Below are positions 16,473-24,006 of a stretch of 64,000 nt of DNA, piece by piece. The translations under genes were made by a program, and so were the position numbers. Location: positions 124,001 to 188,000 of the forward strand of contig JBFLXY010000004.1 in NCBI GenBank assembly GCA_040757055.1. Direction: 5' to 3'. Every line of letters starts with the position of its first letter. Position 1 is the stretch's first letter. This stretch comes from JAJZRJ01 sp040757055 (GTDB taxonomy: Bacteria; Desulfobacterota; Desulfobulbia; Desulfobulbales; Desulfurivibrionaceae). The notes under the pieces are model-generated. The model saw nothing but the letters and a program-made list of their open reading frames with translations. It searched no databases and was not told the DNA's origin.

Positions 16473-17909
16473 CTAGCGACCCGACCCTTTCAGCACCGCC
16501 GGCACGGTCAGCAGCAGGATCTTCAGGTCGAGCAGCAGCGACCAGTTGTCGATGTATTCGAGATCCAGCCGCATCCAGCGCTCGAAGTCGATGTTGTTGC
16601 GGCCGGAGATCTGCCAGATGCAGGTCAAACCCGGCTTCATGGAGAGCCGCCTCCGCTGCCACGCCCGGTAGCGGGCCACCTCCTCCGGAATGGGCGGCCG
16701 CGGCCCGACCAGGCTCATCTCCCCCCGCAGGATGTTGATGAGCTGGGGCAGTTCGTCCAGACTCCACGTGCGCAGAAATCTGCCGATGCCCACCAGCCGC
16801 GGGTCGTTGCGCATCTTGAAGACCGGCCCGTCCATCTCGTTCTGCCCGGTCAGGCCGGCGCGCAGTTCCTCGGCATCCTCCACCATGGTGCGGAACTTGT
16901 AGAGCCGGAACCGACGGCCATTCAATCCGCACCGCTCCTGGGTGAAAAAGACCGGCCCCGGCGAGGTCGCCTTGATGAGAATGGCGATCACCGCGAAAAG
17001 CGGCGACAGCAGGATCAGGGCCAGGGCCGCGCCGGCGTAATCCATGATGGCCTTGAAAAAGAGCTGAAGTTCCTGGGCCGGGGTCGAGGAGAGCGCCACC
17101 GTGGGCAGGCCGAGGAAGTCCTCGAAATAGATGCGGGCCGCCTCGGGGTGGTACATGATCTTCTGGATCTGCCAGTCGGGCAGGATGCGGACCCGCACCC
17201 CCAATTGCTCGGCAAAGGCGATGTGGGTCCGGATGTCCCGCACCTGATCGAGCGGCATGGCGTAGATCACCTCGTCCACCGCCTTGCCCAGCAGGATGTC
17301 CCGCATCTCCCCCACCAGGCCGATCACCGCAACCCCCGGCGCCACCTCCTGGCCGAGACGGCTCCTCTCCGTCTCCAGGCAGCCGAGCAGCTGGTATTCC
17401 GGCAGGGCGCGCTGCTGCAGCACCGTCACCAGCTCCTTGGCCCGGGCCCGGCTGCCGACGATGAGCAGTTTTTTCTGGTAGGCATCGCGGCTGACCTGGA
17501 AAGCCTCGACCCTGGCCAGGGCGATCTTGACGCAAAAGAGAAAAAAGATGGTCAGGCCCACGAAGAGAAGCATCATCAGGCGGCTGATATCCTGCTGGTG
17601 GACCAGATAGAGGGCCAGCAGGTAGCAGGCGAAGCCCGCCGTCACCGCCTTGACCACCCGGCCCAGAAGCTGCGCCGGACGGAGAAAGCGGAAGGTGGGG
17701 GTGTAGAAACCATGGAACTGGTAGGAAAGAGCCAGCACCACCACGGCCAGCAAAAGGAGGAAATAATAGTTGGGGCGGGTCGGCAGCCCGGCCAGGCCGA
17801 AAGGCAGCCAGTACTTTTTGGCGAAGTAGGCGAGGAGGAAGGCAGCGGCGGTGAGCCCGGCATCGATCCCAAGGTACACGACCCTCCAGATGCGCTGCCT
17901 TTCCCGCAC
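16473..17909 (-). CDS. Undecaprenyl-phosphate glycosyl-1-phosphate transferase (WbaP/WcaJ type)
   Basis: Primes polysaccharide synthesis by moving a hexose-1-phosphate to undecaprenyl phosphate. Taken as 478 residues: four or five N-terminal helices, a CoA-binding-like Rossmann region (KKLLIVGSRARAKELV), then the catalytic bacterial sugar transferase domain with helix LALILLSPLFAVIAILIK, KFRTMVEDAEEL, LPQLINILRGEMSLVGPRPP and ISGRNNIDFERWM. Start: GTG at 17909 preceded by GGGGGAGG; the frame is open to 18059 but a strong promoter lies at 18028-18055, so translation from the upstream ATGs is unlikely. Sugar specificity (Glc or Gal) not determinable. Confidence 0.9.
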   Translation of the reverse strand: MRERQRIWRVVYLGIDAGLTAAAFLLAYFAKKYWLPFGLAGLPTRPNYYFLLLLAVVVLALSYQFHGFYTPTFRFLRPAQLLGRVVKAVTAGFACYLLALYLVHQQDISRLMMLLFVGLTIFFLFCVKIALARVEAFQVSRDAYQKKLLIVGSRARAKELVTVLQQRALPEYQLLGCLETERSRLGQEVAPGVAVIGLVGEMRDILLGKAVDEVIYAMPLDQVRDIRTHIAFAEQLGVRVRILPDWQIQKIMYHPEAARIYFEDFLGLPTVALSSTPAQELQLFFKAIMDYAGAALALILLSPLFAVIAILIKATSPGPVFFTQERCGLNGRRFRLYKFRTMVEDAEELRAGLTGQNEMDGPVFKMRNDPRLVGIGRFLRTWSLDELPQLINILRGEMSLVGPRPPIPEEVARYRAWQRRRLSMKPGLTCIWQISGRNNIDFERWMRLDLEYIDNWSLLLDLKILLLTVPAVLKGSGR

Positions 17910-18027
17910 GACGCCTCCCCCTCTCTCTGGTATGCCGCATGGCGCGCCCGGTCCGCCACCCTGCCGGGCGACCGGACCGCAGAAGAAAGGAGGCGCCGCC
18001 ACCCTCTTTTCGCGAAGCACGTATCCC

Positions 18028-18055
18028 ATCATACCACACTCTCCCCTGCTGACAA
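18028..18055 (-). promoter_or_regulatory. Strong promoter for the priming transferase gene
   Basis: Minus strand TTGTCA (18050-18055, 5 of 6), 16-bp spacer, TATGAT (18028-18033, 5 of 6). The predicted transcript starts near 18021, leaving a leader of about 110 nt before GTG 17909. This decides against ATG starts at 18029-18059. Confidence 0.65.
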
Positions 18056-18127
18056 TCATCTCCCGGCGACGGAAATCAGGGCCCAGGCTAGTGCGGCATT
18101 CTCACAATTTTCTCACAGGGAACAGAG

Positions 18128-18170
18128 GGGGAGTGAGGGTTGAGGGGAAAAGATGAAGAGTGAGGGGTGA
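18128..18170. repeat. Heptad element copy A (degenerate)
   Basis: GAGTGAGGGTTGAGGGG and GAGTGAGGGGTGA, the AGGAGTG-type half of the element family described for 22507-22602. It lies between the priming transferase promoter and the end of fcl. Weakest of the nine copies. Confidence 0.45.
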
Positions 18171-18194
18171 TGCGCCTGCAACTGCTTGGAAAGC

Positions 18195-19136
18195 TCAGCG
18201 GCGGAAGCGCTCCTGGTTGGCGAGGAACCACTGATAGGTAGAGGCGATGCCGTCCCGCAGGGGAATCTGCGCCCGCCAGCCCAGGGAATTCAGGCGGGAA
18301 ACATCGAGGAGCTTGCGGGGGGTGCCGTCGGGCTTGGTGGCGTCGAAGACGATCCTGCCGCCAAATCCCACCACCTCCCGCACCAGCTCGGCGAGTCCGG
18401 CAATGGTCACATCCTCGCCGCAGCCGACGTTGATGATCCCCTCTGCGTCGTAATGGCGCATCAGAAAAAAGGCGGCAGCAGCGAGATCGTCCACGTGGAG
18501 GAACTCCCGGCGCGGGGTGCCGGTGCCCCAGACCACCACCTCTCCCTTCCCCTGCTCTTTCGCCTCGTGAAACCTGCGGATCAGGGCCGGCAGCACATGA
18601 GACTCAGCCAGATGGAAATTGTCTTCCGGCCCGTAGAGATTGGTGGGCATGAGGGAGATGGCATTGAAGCCGTACTGACGGCGGTAGGCCTGGCAGAGCT
18701 TGATCCCGGCGATCTTGGCCACGGCGTACCACTCATTGGTGGGCTCCAGCGCACCGGTGAGGAGACACTCTTCCGGCATGGGCTGGGGCGCGAGTTTGGG
18801 GTAGATGCAGGATGAGCCCAGGAAGAGCAGCTTCCTCACCCCGTGCCGCCAGGCGGCGTCGATGACGTTGAGTTCGATGGCCAGGTTGTCGCGGATGAAA
18901 TCGGCCGGCCAGGTGCTGTTGGCCTGGATACCGCCCACCTTGGCCGCAGCCAGAAAGACATACTCCGGCTGTTCGGCGGCAAAAAAGGCGCGTACCGCCT
19001 GCTGGTCCGTGAGATCGAGTTCCGCGTGGGTACGGCAAAGGAGATTCGCGTACCCCTCTGCCTTCAATCGGCGCAGGATCGCCGCGCCCACCAGGCCGCG
19101 ATGACCGGCGAGATATATCCGCGCGTCCTTATTCAT
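18195..19136 (-). CDS. fcl: GDP-L-fucose synthase
   Basis: Epimerises and reduces GDP-4-keto-6-deoxymannose to GDP-L-fucose with NADPH. The 313-residue extended short-chain dehydrogenase has the cofactor motif GHRGLVG (residues 11-17), FLGSSCIYPK, and the YxxxK pair in WYAVAK. Length is normal for WcaG/Fcl. Its start overlaps the gmd end by 8 bp, and both enzymes act in sequence on the same substrate, fed by manC upstream. Confidence 0.96.
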   Translation of the reverse strand: MNKDARIYLAGHRGLVGAAILRRLKAEGYANLLCRTHAELDLTDQQAVRAFFAAEQPEYVFLAAAKVGGIQANSTWPADFIRDNLAIELNVIDAAWRHGVRKLLFLGSSCIYPKLAPQPMPEECLLTGALEPTNEWYAVAKIAGIKLCQAYRRQYGFNAISLMPTNLYGPEDNFHLAESHVLPALIRRFHEAKEQGKGEVVVWGTGTPRREFLHVDDLAAAAFFLMRHYDAEGIINVGCGEDVTIAGLAELVREVVGFGGRIVFDATKPDGTPRKLLDVSRLNSLGWRAQIPLRDGIASTYQWFLANQERFRR

Positions 19137-20262
19137 GGTAGTTGAAGGTCCTGAACCCCTTGCCCTGGCAGAGGGCGTCGCGCCGGGCGGCTCTCAGGTC
19201 TTCTTCCACCATCTCCGCCACCAGCTCGCCAAAGCTCACCTCCGGCACCCAGCCGAGCTTTTCCCTGGCCTTGGTCGGATCGCCGAGCAGGGTTTCCACC
19301 TCGGTGGGCCGGAAATAACGGGGATCCACCCGCACCACCACCTGGCCGGGTGCGGGCATTTTCTCAGCACTCAGTCCTCGGACCGCAGCACTCATCGCTT
19401 CCACAATTCCCACCTCATCAAGTCCCTTCCCCTCCCAGTGCAAGGTGATGCCCAGCTCGGCAAAGGTCCGCTCGCAGAAGTCGCGCACCGAATACTGCAC
19501 GCCGGTGGCAATGACATAGTCCTCGGGCTCGGCCTGCTGGAGCATGAGCCACTGCATGCGCACGTAGTCGCGGGCATGGCCCCAGTCGCGCCTGGCGGAA
19601 AGGTTGCCGAGATAGACGCACTGCTGCAGGCCCAAGGCGATGCGGGCCGCGGCCCGGGTGATCTTGCGGGTGACGAAAGTCTCGCCGCGCACCGGCGATT
19701 CGTGGTTGAAGAGGATGCCGTTGCAGGCGAAGAGGCCGTACGCCTCGCGGTAGTTGACGCAGATCCAGTAGGAATAGAGCTTGGCCACCGCATAGGGCGA
19801 CCGCGGATAAAAAGGGGTCTTTTCAGTCTGCGGCGTCTCCTGCACCTTGCCGAAGAGTTCGGAGGTGGAGGCCTGATAGAACCTGGTCTTCTTCGTGAGC
19901 CCCAGGATGCGGATCGCCTCCAGCAGGCGCAGGGTGCCAAGGGCATCGGCATTGGCCGTGTATTCCGGGGTTTCGAAGGAAACCTGCACATGGCTCTGGG
20001 CCGCGAGGTTGTATATCTCGTCCGGCTGCACCTGCTGGATGATGCGGATCAGGTTGGTGGCGTCGGTGAGGTCGCCGTAGTGGAGGATGAACTTCTGATC
20101 CGGATCGTGCGGGTCCTGGTAGAGGTGGTCGATGCGGTCGGTGTTGAAGAGCGAGGCCCGACGCTTGATGCCGTGCACCTCATAGCCCTTGGCCAGCAAG
20201 AACTCGGCCAGGTAGGCGCCATCCTGCCCGGTGATGCCGGTGATCAACGCAACTTTTTTCAT
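19129..20262 (-). CDS. gmd: GDP-mannose 4,6-dehydratase
   Basis: Converts GDP-mannose to GDP-4-keto-6-deoxymannose. 377 residues; N-terminal GITGQDGAYLAEFLLAKGYE nucleotide-binding segment, RRASLFNTDRIDHLY, STSELFGKVQETPQ and catalytic YAVAKLYSYW, all diagnostic. AGGAGTTAGT precedes the ATG. Overlaps fcl by 8 bp. It starts only 26 bp after the VapC-like toxin, so the toxin-antitoxin pair seems inserted between manC and gmd and probably shares the transcript. Confidence 0.97.
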   Translation of the reverse strand: MKKVALITGITGQDGAYLAEFLLAKGYEVHGIKRRASLFNTDRIDHLYQDPHDPDQKFILHYGDLTDATNLIRIIQQVQPDEIYNLAAQSHVQVSFETPEYTANADALGTLRLLEAIRILGLTKKTRFYQASTSELFGKVQETPQTEKTPFYPRSPYAVAKLYSYWICVNYREAYGLFACNGILFNHESPVRGETFVTRKITRAAARIALGLQQCVYLGNLSARRDWGHARDYVRMQWLMLQQAEPEDYVIATGVQYSVRDFCERTFAELGITLHWEGKGLDEVGIVEAMSAAVRGLSAEKMPAPGQVVVRVDPRYFRPTEVETLLGDPTKAREKLGWVPEVSFGELVAEMVEEDLRAARRDALCQGKGFRTFNYHE

Positions 20263-20288
20263 ACTAACTCCTGATCAGGTCTGGGTGG

Positions 20289-20675
20289 TCAATCCCACAA
20301 CGCCTGGGGATACTGCCTGTGGATGTGCTCGTCCTTGGTAACAAGGATGCTCTTCTGGACCGCGGCGTGGGCAACAATGATCCGATCAAAAGGGTCTCTG
20401 GTCCACGTCTGCGCCATCGCCTCCTCGACAATCCGCGGGAAGGGCGCTGCGCAAAGCTGCAACCCCAGTTCCTTGCCCAGTGAATCGATGACCGCTGCCG
20501 CAGGCTCAGTCACCCGCCGTATCTCGAAGAGATATTGAAGCTCCAGCGCCACCATCGGCGAGACAAACACCTCATTCTCGCCGACCGCCTTGCGGACCCG
20601 TTCCGGGATATGGTCCAGAAGCCCCGCGTAAAGCCATGCCGCGACATGGGTGTCGAGATGGATCACGGCCGCCAC
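20289..20675 (-). CDS. PIN-domain toxin (VapC-like)
   Basis: A 128-residue PIN nuclease. Acidic residues of the active site are in HLDTHVAAWL (D8), VALELQYLFE (E about 44), RDPFDRIIVAHA (D about 96) and LVTKDE (D about 114). Expected to cut RNA when freed from its antitoxin. Overlaps the Phd-like antitoxin by 13 bp, antitoxin first. Target RNA unknown. Confidence 0.88.
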   Translation of the reverse strand: MAAVIHLDTHVAAWLYAGLLDHIPERVRKAVGENEVFVSPMVALELQYLFEIRRVTEPAAAVIDSLGKELGLQLCAAPFPRIVEEAMAQTWTRDPFDRIIVAHAAVQKSILVTKDEHIHRQYPQALWD

Positions 20676-20887
20676 TCGCCGGACCAGTCGAGGTGGACAA
20701 TCTCTTCCGGATCACCCGACAGATAGCCTTCATGCCGCGACAGCCCTTCCAGTTTGTCAGGAGGAGCGACCGGCACAATCTTCAATTTCCGGCCTTTCCG
20801 TTCGATCTCCAGCGGTCTGCCGCTTTCAAGCACCTTGTCGAGCAGCTTGTAGATGTTGCTCCGCAAGCGGGACGCACTTACCACCAT
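20663..20887 (-). CDS. Phd/YefM-like antitoxin
   Basis: A 74-residue protein starting MVVSASRLRSNIYKLLDKVL, the Phd/YefM fold that binds DNA with its N-terminus and the toxin with its C-terminus. The ATG at 20887 has a perfect GGAAGGAGG at 5-bp spacing, so the longer frame to 20956 is rejected. Pairs with the PIN toxin; autoregulation through the paired ACGTACGA sites upstream is likely. Confidence 0.87.
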   Translation of the reverse strand: MVVSASRLRSNIYKLLDKVLESGRPLEIERKGRKLKIVPVAPPDKLEGLSRHEGYLSGDPEEIVHLDWSGEWRP

Positions 20888-20927
20888 AACGCCTCCTTCC
20901 CAAGGGCTTCTCCCCCGGCTGACCAGC

Positions 20928-20971
20928 AGCATATCGCGATTACGTACGAATGTCAATACGAGAACGTACGA
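20928..20971 (-). promoter_or_regulatory. Promoter and paired operator of the Phd/VapC module
   Basis: Minus strand TTGACA (20951-20956, perfect), 17-bp spacer, TATGCT (20928-20933). Two direct ACGTACGA copies at 20942-20949 and 20964-20971, each holding the palindrome CGTACG, flank the -35 with 22 bp (two helical turns) between them. This is a plausible antitoxin operator. The region overlaps the manC 3' end. Confidence 0.65.
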
Positions 20972-22417
20972 CTACGGAGCGGCGCTGCCGGAAGGGGTCC
21001 TGGATTCGCGGCCGTAGACATCGTCGAGCCGCTCGATGTCGTCTTCGCCAAGGTAGCTGCCCGACTGCACCTCCACGATCTCCAGGGGGATGTTGCCGGG
21101 ATTCTTCAGCCGGTGCGTCACCCCCACCGGGATGTAGGTCGACTCGTTTTCGCTCACCAGGAAGGTGCGTTCGCCGTTGGTCACCTCGGCGGCGCCCTTC
21201 ACCACCACCCAGTGCTCGGCCCTGTGGTAATGGCGCTGCAGCGAAAGGCTGGCGCCGGGTTTCACCTCGATGCGCTTCACCTGGAAGCGCTCGCCGCAGT
21301 CGATGCACTCGAAGGAGCCCCACGGCCGGTAAACCCGGCGGTGGAGCACCGCCTCGCTCCGCTGCTCCGCCTTCAATTGCTGGACAATGGCCTTGACCTC
21401 CTGGGCCTTGTCTCTGTGGGCCACCAGCACCGCATCGCTTGTCTCGACCACGATCTGGTCCTGGAGTCCGACCACCGCCACCAGCCGGTCGGCGGCGTGG
21501 ACATAGCAGTCGCGGACATCGCGCGCCAGCACGTTGCCATGGAGGATGTTGCCGGCCGCATCGCGACGGCCGATCTCCCACAGGGCCGACCAGGAACCCA
21601 CGTCGCTCCAGCCGCAGTCGAGGGGGATCACCGCCGCGGCCCGGGTCCGCTCCATCACGGCGTAGTCGACCGACTTGGCGGGACAGCGGGCAAAATCCGC
21701 CTTGCCAAGCCGGATGAAATCGAGATCCCGTTGCCGGGCCGCATGCGCCGCCTGCACGCAGGCCGCCATCTCCGGCTCGAACTCGGCCAGTTCCGCCAGC
21801 ACGCGGGAGGCGCGGAAAAGGAACATGCCGCTGTTCCACAGATAGCCTTCGGCCACATACGCTTCGGCCGTGGCGCGATCGGGCTTCTCGACAAAACGGG
21901 CCACCCGGAATCCTGCCTCCGGATTCCCCTCCCCCAGCCGTTCGCCCTTCTGGATATAGCCGTAGCCGGTCTCCGGCCGGCAGGGCACGATGCCGAAGGT
22001 CACGAGCTGCCCTTTCGCGGCGATCCCCGCCCCAGACCTCACCGCGGCGGCAAAGGCCGCCGGCTCGGCAATCACATGGTCGGCCGGCAGCACCAGCAGC
22101 AGGGGATCATCGCCCCCGGCCATGGCCTCCAGGGCGGCGGCGGCCACCGCCGGGGCGGTATCGCGGCCCACCGGCTCGATGAGCACCGTGGCCTGCGCGC
22201 CGACTGCCCGCAACTGCTCGGCCACCATGAAGCGGTGATCCTCGGTGCAGACCACGATGGGCGCGGCAATATCCTGCACCTGCCGCGCCCGCGCCACGGT
22301 GGCCTGGAGCATGGTCTCTTCTCCGGCGAGCGGCAACAATTGCTTGGGGTAGAGTTCGCGGGAAAGGGGCCAGAGCCGGGTGCCGGAGCCACCGGCCAGA
22401 ATGACGGGAACGATCAT
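20972..22417 (-). CDS. manC: Mannose-1-phosphate guanylyltransferase / mannose-6-phosphate isomerase
   Basis: Bifunctional type-II enzyme of 481 residues making GDP-mannose. Nucleotidyltransferase signature LAGGSGTRLWPLSRELYPKQ at the N-terminus, FVEKPD and NSGMFLFRAS in the middle, and a C-terminal cupin isomerase domain with RPWGSFE, QRHYHRAEHW and HRLKNPG. Start at 22417 has GGAG at 7-bp spacing; the open frame to 22492 is not needed. Supplies gmd and fcl downstream, with a toxin-antitoxin module in between. Confidence 0.95.
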   Translation of the reverse strand: MIVPVILAGGSGTRLWPLSRELYPKQLLPLAGEETMLQATVARARQVQDIAAPIVVCTEDHRFMVAEQLRAVGAQATVLIEPVGRDTAPAVAAAALEAMAGGDDPLLLVLPADHVIAEPAAFAAAVRSGAGIAAKGQLVTFGIVPCRPETGYGYIQKGERLGEGNPEAGFRVARFVEKPDRATAEAYVAEGYLWNSGMFLFRASRVLAELAEFEPEMAACVQAAHAARQRDLDFIRLGKADFARCPAKSVDYAVMERTRAAAVIPLDCGWSDVGSWSALWEIGRRDAAGNILHGNVLARDVRDCYVHAADRLVAVVGLQDQIVVETSDAVLVAHRDKAQEVKAIVQQLKAEQRSEAVLHRRVYRPWGSFECIDCGERFQVKRIEVKPGASLSLQRHYHRAEHWVVVKGAAEVTNGERTFLVSENESTYIPVGVTHRLKNPGNIPLEIVEVQSGSYLGEDDIERLDDVYGRESRTPSGSAAP

Positions 22418-22506
22418 GCAGCACTCCGCCTTGTTGACGTTTGTGAGGGGGTGAATCGTTTCTATGTAACGGATTCCCGGCAGAAACACCATGTGAAATC
22501 ACGTTC

Positions 22507-22602
22507 CCCCTCACCCTCAGCACTCAGTCCTTTCTTTTACTCCTCACCCCCGACTCCTTACGGCCGTTACCCAGCCCTCAGCCCTCAGCTCGTCACCTCA
22601 CA
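22507..22602. repeat. Heptad element copy B
   Basis: Intergenic element in the CTCAG orientation: CCCTCAGCACTCAGTCC, then CTCCTCACCCCCGACTCC, the palindrome ACGGCCGT with TTACC, then CAGCCCTCAGCCCTCAG. Both sides have a period of 7 bp. Near-identical order is seen in copy D and, inverted, in copy F. It fills the space between manC and the first DUF4143 gene. Confidence 0.75.
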
Positions 22603-22610
22603 CAAAAAAC

Positions 22611-22639
22611 TTGATTTCCGGTGATAGCATCACTATATA
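22611..22639 (+). promoter_or_regulatory. Promoter of the first DUF4143 ATPase, apparently leaderless
   Basis: TTGATT (22611-22616), 17-bp spacer, TATATA (22634-22639). The start codon is at 22647, so the expected transcript start falls on or next to the ATG. No ribosome binding site is seen. Confidence 0.5.
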
Positions 22640-22646
22640 TAAAGCT

Positions 22647-23882
22647 ATGTATGTCGAGCGACTCCTCACCTCCAGGCTCTATCAGTTAACCGAATCGTTC
22701 CCAGCCGTCGTCATCTCGGGGGCGCGCCAGGTCGGCAAAAGCACGCTGCTCCAGAACACCCTTGGCAAAACCGCCGAAATCGTTGTCTTCGACCCCTTTG
22801 TCGATATCGGCAATGCACGCCAGGATCCGGATCTTTTCCTCAACAATCACCCCCCCCCTCTGGTTCTTGACGAAATCCAATACGTGCCTGAACTCGTCCC
22901 ATCCATCAAACGACGCATCGACCAAGATCGGCGGCCGGGCCAATACATCCTCACCGGCTCCCAGCAATGGGGGGTGATGCAAACCATGGCCGAAAGCCTG
23001 GCCGGCCGCGCTGTTTTTCTCGACATGGAGGGGTTTTGCCTCTCTGAAATCAGCCAGGAACCCCTGGCAACCCCATGGCTGCTCCGCTGGCTCCAGGACC
23101 CTGAAATCTTTTTGTCGCAAAAGCAAGGCCGCCTGAAAACAACCAGAACCCTTTACGAACAGTTGTGGCGAGGATTCCTGCCCGAGCCGCAAATTCTCGC
23201 GCAGGCGGTTGTTCCCGACTTTCACAACGCCTATCAGAGAACCTATATCGAGCGGGATGTCCGCTTACTGGCAGAAATTTCCGACTGGCAACAATTCGGG
23301 CGTTTTCTACGCTTGACAGCGGCCCTCACGGCCCAGGAAATCAATGCCAGCCACCTGGGCCGCGAACTGGGCATTACCCCGCAAACCTCCAGGCGCTGGC
23401 TCGACATTCTCCAGGCAACATTCCAATGGTTTGAGATTCCGGCCTATTCCGGCAACAGCATCAAAAAACTCAGCAGCAAAGCAAAAGGCTATCTTGCCGA
23501 TACCGGGCTCGCCTGTGCAGCCCAGGTCATTGCATCACCCGAGGCTATTGGCGGTCATCCCTTATGGGGCGCCCTGTTTGAAACCGCGGTGGCGGCAGAA
23601 TTGCGGAAACAGGCGGCCATCATGACGCCAAAGCCTCATTTCCATCACTGGCGGTCACACAGCGGGGCCGAGGTGGACTTCATCCTGGAATACAACGGAA
23701 GGCTCTTTCCCATGGAGGTCAAAGCCAAGAGCAATCCCGGCCGCCACGATACGCGGGGGATCCTTTCTTTTCGCAAGAATTATCCCCGTCTCGATATCGC
23801 GCCGGGCCTCATTATCGCGCCCACGGAAAGGATCATCCAGCTTTCCGAATTGGATTACGCCATCCCCTGGGACACCCGCTGA
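22647..23882 (+). CDS. AAA ATPase with DUF4143 (PD-(D/E)XK-like) C-terminal domain
   Basis: A 411-residue protein. Walker A GARQVGKST (about residues 25-33), Walker B LVLDEIQ, sensor-like ILTGSQQ, then a winged-helix region and a C-terminal DUF4143 domain with GAEVDFILEYN and MEVKAKSN, the D and ExK of a restriction-nuclease-like fold. Cellular role of this widespread family is not established; it is common in accessory regions. Start chosen at MYVERLL because the family begins so and the promoter -10 ends 7 bp upstream. Only about 31% identical by eye to the next ATPase, so not a recent duplicate (estimate not computed by alignment). Confidence 0.85.
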   Translation: MYVERLLTSRLYQLTESFPAVVISGARQVGKSTLLQNTLGKTAEIVVFDPFVDIGNARQDPDLFLNNHPPPLVLDEIQYVPELVPSIKRRIDQDRRPGQYILTGSQQWGVMQTMAESLAGRAVFLDMEGFCLSEISQEPLATPWLLRWLQDPEIFLSQKQGRLKTTRTLYEQLWRGFLPEPQILAQAVVPDFHNAYQRTYIERDVRLLAEISDWQQFGRFLRLTAALTAQEINASHLGRELGITPQTSRRWLDILQATFQWFEIPAYSGNSIKKLSSKAKGYLADTGLACAAQVIASPEAIGGHPLWGALFETAVAAELRKQAAIMTPKPHFHHWRSHSGAEVDFILEYNGRLFPMEVKAKSNPGRHDTRGILSFRKNYPRLDIAPGLIIAPTERIIQLSELDYAIPWDTR

Positions 23883-23883
23883 C

Positions 23884-23930
23884 CCCCCCTCACCCCTCAG
23901 CACTCAGTCCTCAATCCTCAGCACTACCCC
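23884..23930. repeat. Heptad element copy C
   Basis: CCTCACCCCTCAGCACTCAG, TCCTCAATCCTCAGCACT: CTCAGNN heptads without the ACGGCCGT centre. It follows the stop of the first DUF4143 gene directly. Confidence 0.65.
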
Positions 23931-23952
23931 ATCCCTGGATGCCCGTGTCATC

Positions 23953-24000
23953 ATATATTGAAAACTCGGAGTTGACTTCCGAGTTTTCAATATATATTAT
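23953..24000 (+). promoter_or_regulatory. 18-bp inverted repeat enclosing a leaderless promoter
   Basis: ATATATTGAAAACTCGGA (23953-23970) and its exact reverse complement (23978-23995) flank a 7-nt loop. The loop contains the -35 TTGACT (23972-23977); a 17-bp spacer formed by the right arm leads to TATTAT (23995-24000, 5 of 6). The ATG at 24007 coincides with the predicted transcript start. Likely an operator, possibly for autoregulation; could also fold as a hairpin in read-through RNA. Confidence 0.72.
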
Positions 24001-24006
24001 GATACC

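Noticed and set aside
23972..23977. The 18-bp inverted repeat as terminator of the first DUF4143 gene
   Set aside because: AT-rich stem without a T-run after it; promoter geometry fits better.
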